A stretch of 38,469 bases of DNA. Source: Parachlamydiales bacterium. GTDB lineage: Bacteria; Chlamydiota; Chlamydiia; Chlamydiales; Parachlamydiaceae. Location: the NCBI GenBank assembly GCA_020051075.1, contig JAGVJP010000058.1, positions 1 to 38,469 on the forward strand, given 5' to 3'. A program made the translations under genes and the position numbers. The stretch's first letter is position 1. Each line of letters starts with the position of its first letter. This document shows positions 35,855 to 38,469 of this stretch, piece after piece. A model generated the notes under the pieces. It searched no databases, had not been told where the DNA came from, and worked only from the letters and a program-made list of their open reading frames with translations.

Positions 35855-36811
35855 ATGCAAGAATTATCCAGACACCCTTTTCCAGCATTCACTGGGATAA
35901 ATCCCAATGCCATCACCCCTGCAGCACAAGGGGGAGATCGTACGTTCCAAGCCATCTTCAATACGGTGTCCAGAGAAATGCCTCAGATTCCCCTTGCTGT
36001 GCAACGACTCATCGAGTGGTTTAGAGGAGCGCATGATTACTATCGGTGGTATAAGCTGCACACTCTACAACAACAAGCCAGAGACAATGGCATTCCAGCT
36101 CAAGCTGCTCTCTATGGCCCTGCAATCACGTTTTTAGCAAACGTCTCAGAGACTGTTAATTTTGCTGTCAACTTCGCCATCGTCACAAAATGCACGATGG
36201 ACATCCTCTCTAAATACCGCGAATTGAACGATTCTATCAGAGAGTTTCAAGATACTTTGTGCTGGAAAATTGTTTTGCAAGATAGCGCTCGACTTGAAAA
36301 CGAAATCCACATTTATTCCCTTTCTGTTTTCCTTTCGTTTAACGATGGTGTGTCTACCCTATTCCTACAAGTCATTAAAATCGCTCGATGTGCCTTAACT
36401 GTTCTATGGAAGGCATTTGAATTGAGCATGATCCTTCAAGATGCCTATTTATTTTTTAATCGCGATAATCAAACCCGTTTTTTTGCGAGCACCGATTTAG
36501 TCGTTAACTGGCGATCCTATTCCAATCTACTTAACGACGAATTAGGCAGAGCTCTTGAAGAGAACCAACTCGTTGCTAGTGAAGTCCTAACCGAGCTTGG
36601 GGAAAATAACTCTAATCAAATCGTGAATGGGTTGATTAGCCAATTGAGAACAGGTGTTCAATCGATTAGAACGTTCCTTAGTAACAATCAAGGCACTTCG
36701 AGCTCAACAAGTTTCCTTCCCTTTGATGGTTCGGGCAATCTTCAGAGAGCGAATTTCAGGTTGCCGACCATCCCCCAAAGAACACGCATACAACAACGTT
36801 CTACAAGATAG
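35855..36811 (+). CDS. Predicted membrane-associated protein, unknown function (318 aa)
   Basis: No family is recognised. The 318-residue product has two long hydrophobic regions at about 84-112 (containing AITFLANVSETVNFAVNFAI) and about 150-185, each with polar residues inside, and a polar, Ser/Asn/Gln/Arg-rich C-terminal tail of about 100 residues with a repeated low-complexity character. There is no obvious signal peptide. The paired hydrophobic lobes recall chlamydial inclusion-membrane or type III effector proteins in a general way only. It diverges from tkt and converges with the phosphomannomutase gene. A terminator-like hairpin overlaps its stop. Confidence 0.65.
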   Translation: MQELSRHPFPAFTGINPNAITPAAQGGDRTFQAIFNTVSREMPQIPLAVQRLIEWFRGAHDYYRWYKLHTLQQQARDNGIPAQAALYGPAITFLANVSETVNFAVNFAIVTKCTMDILSKYRELNDSIREFQDTLCWKIVLQDSARLENEIHIYSLSVFLSFNDGVSTLFLQVIKIARCALTVLWKAFELSMILQDAYLFFNRDNQTRFFASTDLVVNWRSYSNLLNDELGRALEENQLVASEVLTELGENNSNQIVNGLISQLRTGVQSIRTFLSNNQGTSSSTSFLPFDGSGNLQRANFRLPTIPQRTRIQQRSTR

Positions 36812-36821
36812 GCGTGTTTTT
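36778..36821 (+). terminator. Terminator-like hairpin overlapping a stop codon
   Basis: AACACGC (36781-36787) pairs with GCGTGTT (36812-36818), extendable by three A/G-T pairs, and the right arm runs into a T-tract. The loop is long (24 bases), and the stem begins inside the coding sequence. Confidence 0.4.
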
Positions 36822-38276
36822 CTACAGACACAACTTGATGTTTTCTGCATCGAAAATGGCTTGGAACTCTTGTTTGATCGCCTCAAGATCATCAGAGGAG
36901 TCTCCTTCAAACCGCATACTAATCAACGGCTCAGTGTTGGAAGCGCGAACGATCCCCCACCCATTAGGCAAGTGCACACGCAATCCATCGATAGTGATCA
37001 ACTCGCAGTCCGAACGATGAGCAAAGTGTTCAGTTAACGCATGAACAACTTCAAAGCACACTTCTCTTGGACAGGGCAGACGATACGTCGGCGACGAACA
37101 GACTGCTGGAATATCGGTAAGCAGCTGATCCAAGCTTAAACCAGTCCGATCGAATAATTCGAAGAGGCGCAACAAACTGTAAAAGCCATCATCATACCCA
37201 TAATACCGGTCTTTAAAGATGGTATGGCAACTCATCTCTCCACCGACCCAAGCCCCCGTTTCTGCCATTTTCTTCTTTACATTGGCAACACCCGTCTGAG
37301 AGAGTATTGGCACCCCGCCCCACTGCTTGACGATTTGTAGAAGGGATTTAGAGCTGGAAATATCGAAAACAACCGCACTGCCAGGAAATCGTTCAAGGAT
37401 CAGCCTGCTCTGCAAAGCCAACAACAGATCTCCTTTGATCAGCCTTCCTTGGCTTGTCATGGGTGCCATCCGGTCGCCATCGCCATCGAATCCTAATCCC
37501 AGTTCAGCATTGGCATGGATGACCGTTTTCTTTAAATCAGCCATATAGCTCTCTACGGTCGGGTCTGCGATGTGGTTAGGATAGGTGCCATCCACTTCAG
37601 GATACAGCAACATCACTCCTTCCCATTGCATTCTCTCCAGCAATAACGGCATCACTGTCCCAGCCGCCCCATTCCCACAATCGACGACGGCCCGAATCCC
37701 CATCCCTTTAAGATGCGAGAACTGATTTGTCAGAAAATCAAGATAGTAAGAAATCATATCTTCTTCACCATAGGACCCACGCTCTAAAACTTCTGTTGCA
37801 GCCCTCTTATCGGGGTTAAAGTAGAGAGAACGAACTCGCTTGATGTCATTGCCCGACAGAAGATGTTTTCCTAAACACATTTTGACTCCGTTATACTCTC
37901 CAGGATTATGAGATGCAGTGATCATGATGCCTGCATCTAACCCAAAATGATGAAGAGCAAAGTAGAGTACAGGTGTCGGACATGTTCCAATATCAATGAT
38001 ATCGAAACCATTTGAGCGCAATCCTTCAATCATCTGCTCTTTAATCGCAGGTGAATGGACCCTCCCATCAGCACCGACGGCAACCTTCTTCACCATGACA
38101 CCCGATTCGTTATAAAAGGATGCTATCGCACACCCAATCTGATAGGTATCTTGAATCGTGAACTCTTTTCCGACAATGCCACGGATGTCATATTCTTTAA
38201 AAATCGCTTCATCAGCTACAGAGAAAAGCATATACGGGCAAATGATGAAGAAAATAAATAACCAATACCGGCTCAT
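36822..38276 (-). CDS. Phosphomannomutase/phosphoglucomutase family enzyme with N-terminal signal-like segment
   Basis: It interconverts hexose 1- and 6-phosphates. The alpha-D-phosphohexomutase motifs are all present: TASHNPGEYNG with the phospho-Ser at S122, the metal loop DGDGDR at 264-269, the sugar loop GGEMSCH at 345-351 (the usual Gly replaced by Cys), and RASNTEP at 444-450. It matches the position of CT295 in Chlamydia near the sod block. Oddly, before the usual N-terminus (FKEYDIRGIVG, from residue 26) there are about 24 residues resembling a signal peptide: MSRYWLFIFFIICPYML then FSVADEA. GAGGAGG lies four bases before this ATG, so the long start appears genuine. Whether it is exported or membrane-anchored is unknown. 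Confidence 0.92.
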   Translation of the reverse strand: MSRYWLFIFFIICPYMLFSVADEAIFKEYDIRGIVGKEFTIQDTYQIGCAIASFYNESGVMVKKVAVGADGRVHSPAIKEQMIEGLRSNGFDIIDIGTCPTPVLYFALHHFGLDAGIMITASHNPGEYNGVKMCLGKHLLSGNDIKRVRSLYFNPDKRAATEVLERGSYGEEDMISYYLDFLTNQFSHLKGMGIRAVVDCGNGAAGTVMPLLLERMQWEGVMLLYPEVDGTYPNHIADPTVESYMADLKKTVIHANAELGLGFDGDGDRMAPMTSQGRLIKGDLLLALQSRLILERFPGSAVVFDISSSKSLLQIVKQWGGVPILSQTGVANVKKKMAETGAWVGGEMSCHTIFKDRYYGYDDGFYSLLRLFELFDRTGLSLDQLLTDIPAVCSSPTYRLPCPREVCFEVVHALTEHFAHRSDCELITIDGLRVHLPNGWGIVRASNTEPLISMRFEGDSSDDLEAIKQEFQAIFDAENIKLCL

Positions 38277-38280
38277 TGGA

Positions 38281-38287
38281 CCTCCTC
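38281..38287 (-). promoter_or_regulatory. Strong Shine-Dalgarno fixing the phosphomutase start
   Basis: The minus strand reads GAGGAGG four bases before the ATG at 38276. The alternative start at 38231 has no such site. This is the key evidence that the hydrophobic N-terminus is translated. Confidence 0.75.
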
Positions 38288-38469
38288 AAATAAGTAAAAG
38301 AGAGAACAATTACCTAAGCTGGAAATAATGTCCAGAAAAGATCCTTCAAAATGTTCTCCCCCATCCTTCTCATCCCATACGCATCAGTTGCTATGCTGGA
38401 TTTCGAGTCGATCTTATAAAGATCTTTCTTGAAAAAGAGCGAACACTCCAATTAATGTGTTTATTCACA

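Noticed and set aside
35722..35961. 80-codon N-terminal extension of transketolase with hydrophobic stretches
   Set aside because: It lies antisense to the divergent gene at 35855. The ATG at 35721 gives the normal transketolase N-terminus and length.

Overview
The window looks like a chromosome segment of an environmental chlamydia (order Parachlamydiales, Waddlia/Parachlamydia type). This is inferred from gene content and order: rnc-radA-hemC, sod-accD-dut-ptsN-ptsN(HTH), lptF/lptG beside tilS, hemE/hemG, and a divergent neighbour of rnc that looks like the chlamydial CT296 protein all match blocks known from Chlamydia. Between these blocks lie lineage-specific proteins of unknown function and some accessory genes, which fits a larger amoeba-associated relative rather than a vertebrate-pathogen Chlamydia. 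The species cannot be fixed from the sequence.

Layout. 1-2244 (minus): a GYF-domain membrane protein, tilS, one or two tiny ORFs and the start of a PrmA-like methyltransferase, packed as one unit. 2382-6162 (plus): the two LptF/LptG permeases and an M32 metallocarboxypeptidase. 6166-8376 (minus): a 736-residue unknown. 8377-8865: an AT-rich spacer with roughly 10-bp phased GTCC repeats, a good promoter and tRNA-Ser(UGA). 8897-9893: a small membrane protein and a start-less gene remnant. 9926-12349 (minus): a membrane-anchored SurA/PpiD-like folding factor. 12613-13920: an unknown protein with an ABC1/UbiB-like kinase catalytic loop. 13889-15349 (minus): a lipoate-ligase-like protein and the CT296-like protein.

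15446-23082 is a long plus-strand unit: rnc, radA, hemC, a PD-(D/E)XK family protein, hemD, sodA, accD, dut, ptsN and an HTH-ptsN fusion, ending near a hairpin. An AAA+/DUF4143 ATPase follows, then, convergent to it, a DEAD-box helicase. 26008-28338 holds repeat-rich spacers around a duplicated-domain membrane protein. 28339-30886 is clpC with a one-base frameshift in a homopolymer. 31277-35721 (minus) is tkt-hemE-hemG. 35855-38276 holds an unknown protein convergent with a phosphomannomutase-type enzyme that has an export-signal-like N-terminus.

Shared themes are heme synthesis (hemC, hemD, hemE, hemG in two separate units, with no hemN between hemE and hemG), envelope biogenesis (LptF/G, PpiD-like), RNA processing (tilS, rnc, DEAD helicase, tRNA-Ser) and proteostasis (ClpC, M32 peptidase). 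The best novelty candidates are the ABC1-loop protein, the duplicated-domain protein with a 33-bp minisatellite linker, the exported-looking sugar phosphomutase, the HemC without its cofactor domain, the clpC frameshift, and two families of short phased intergenic repeats.
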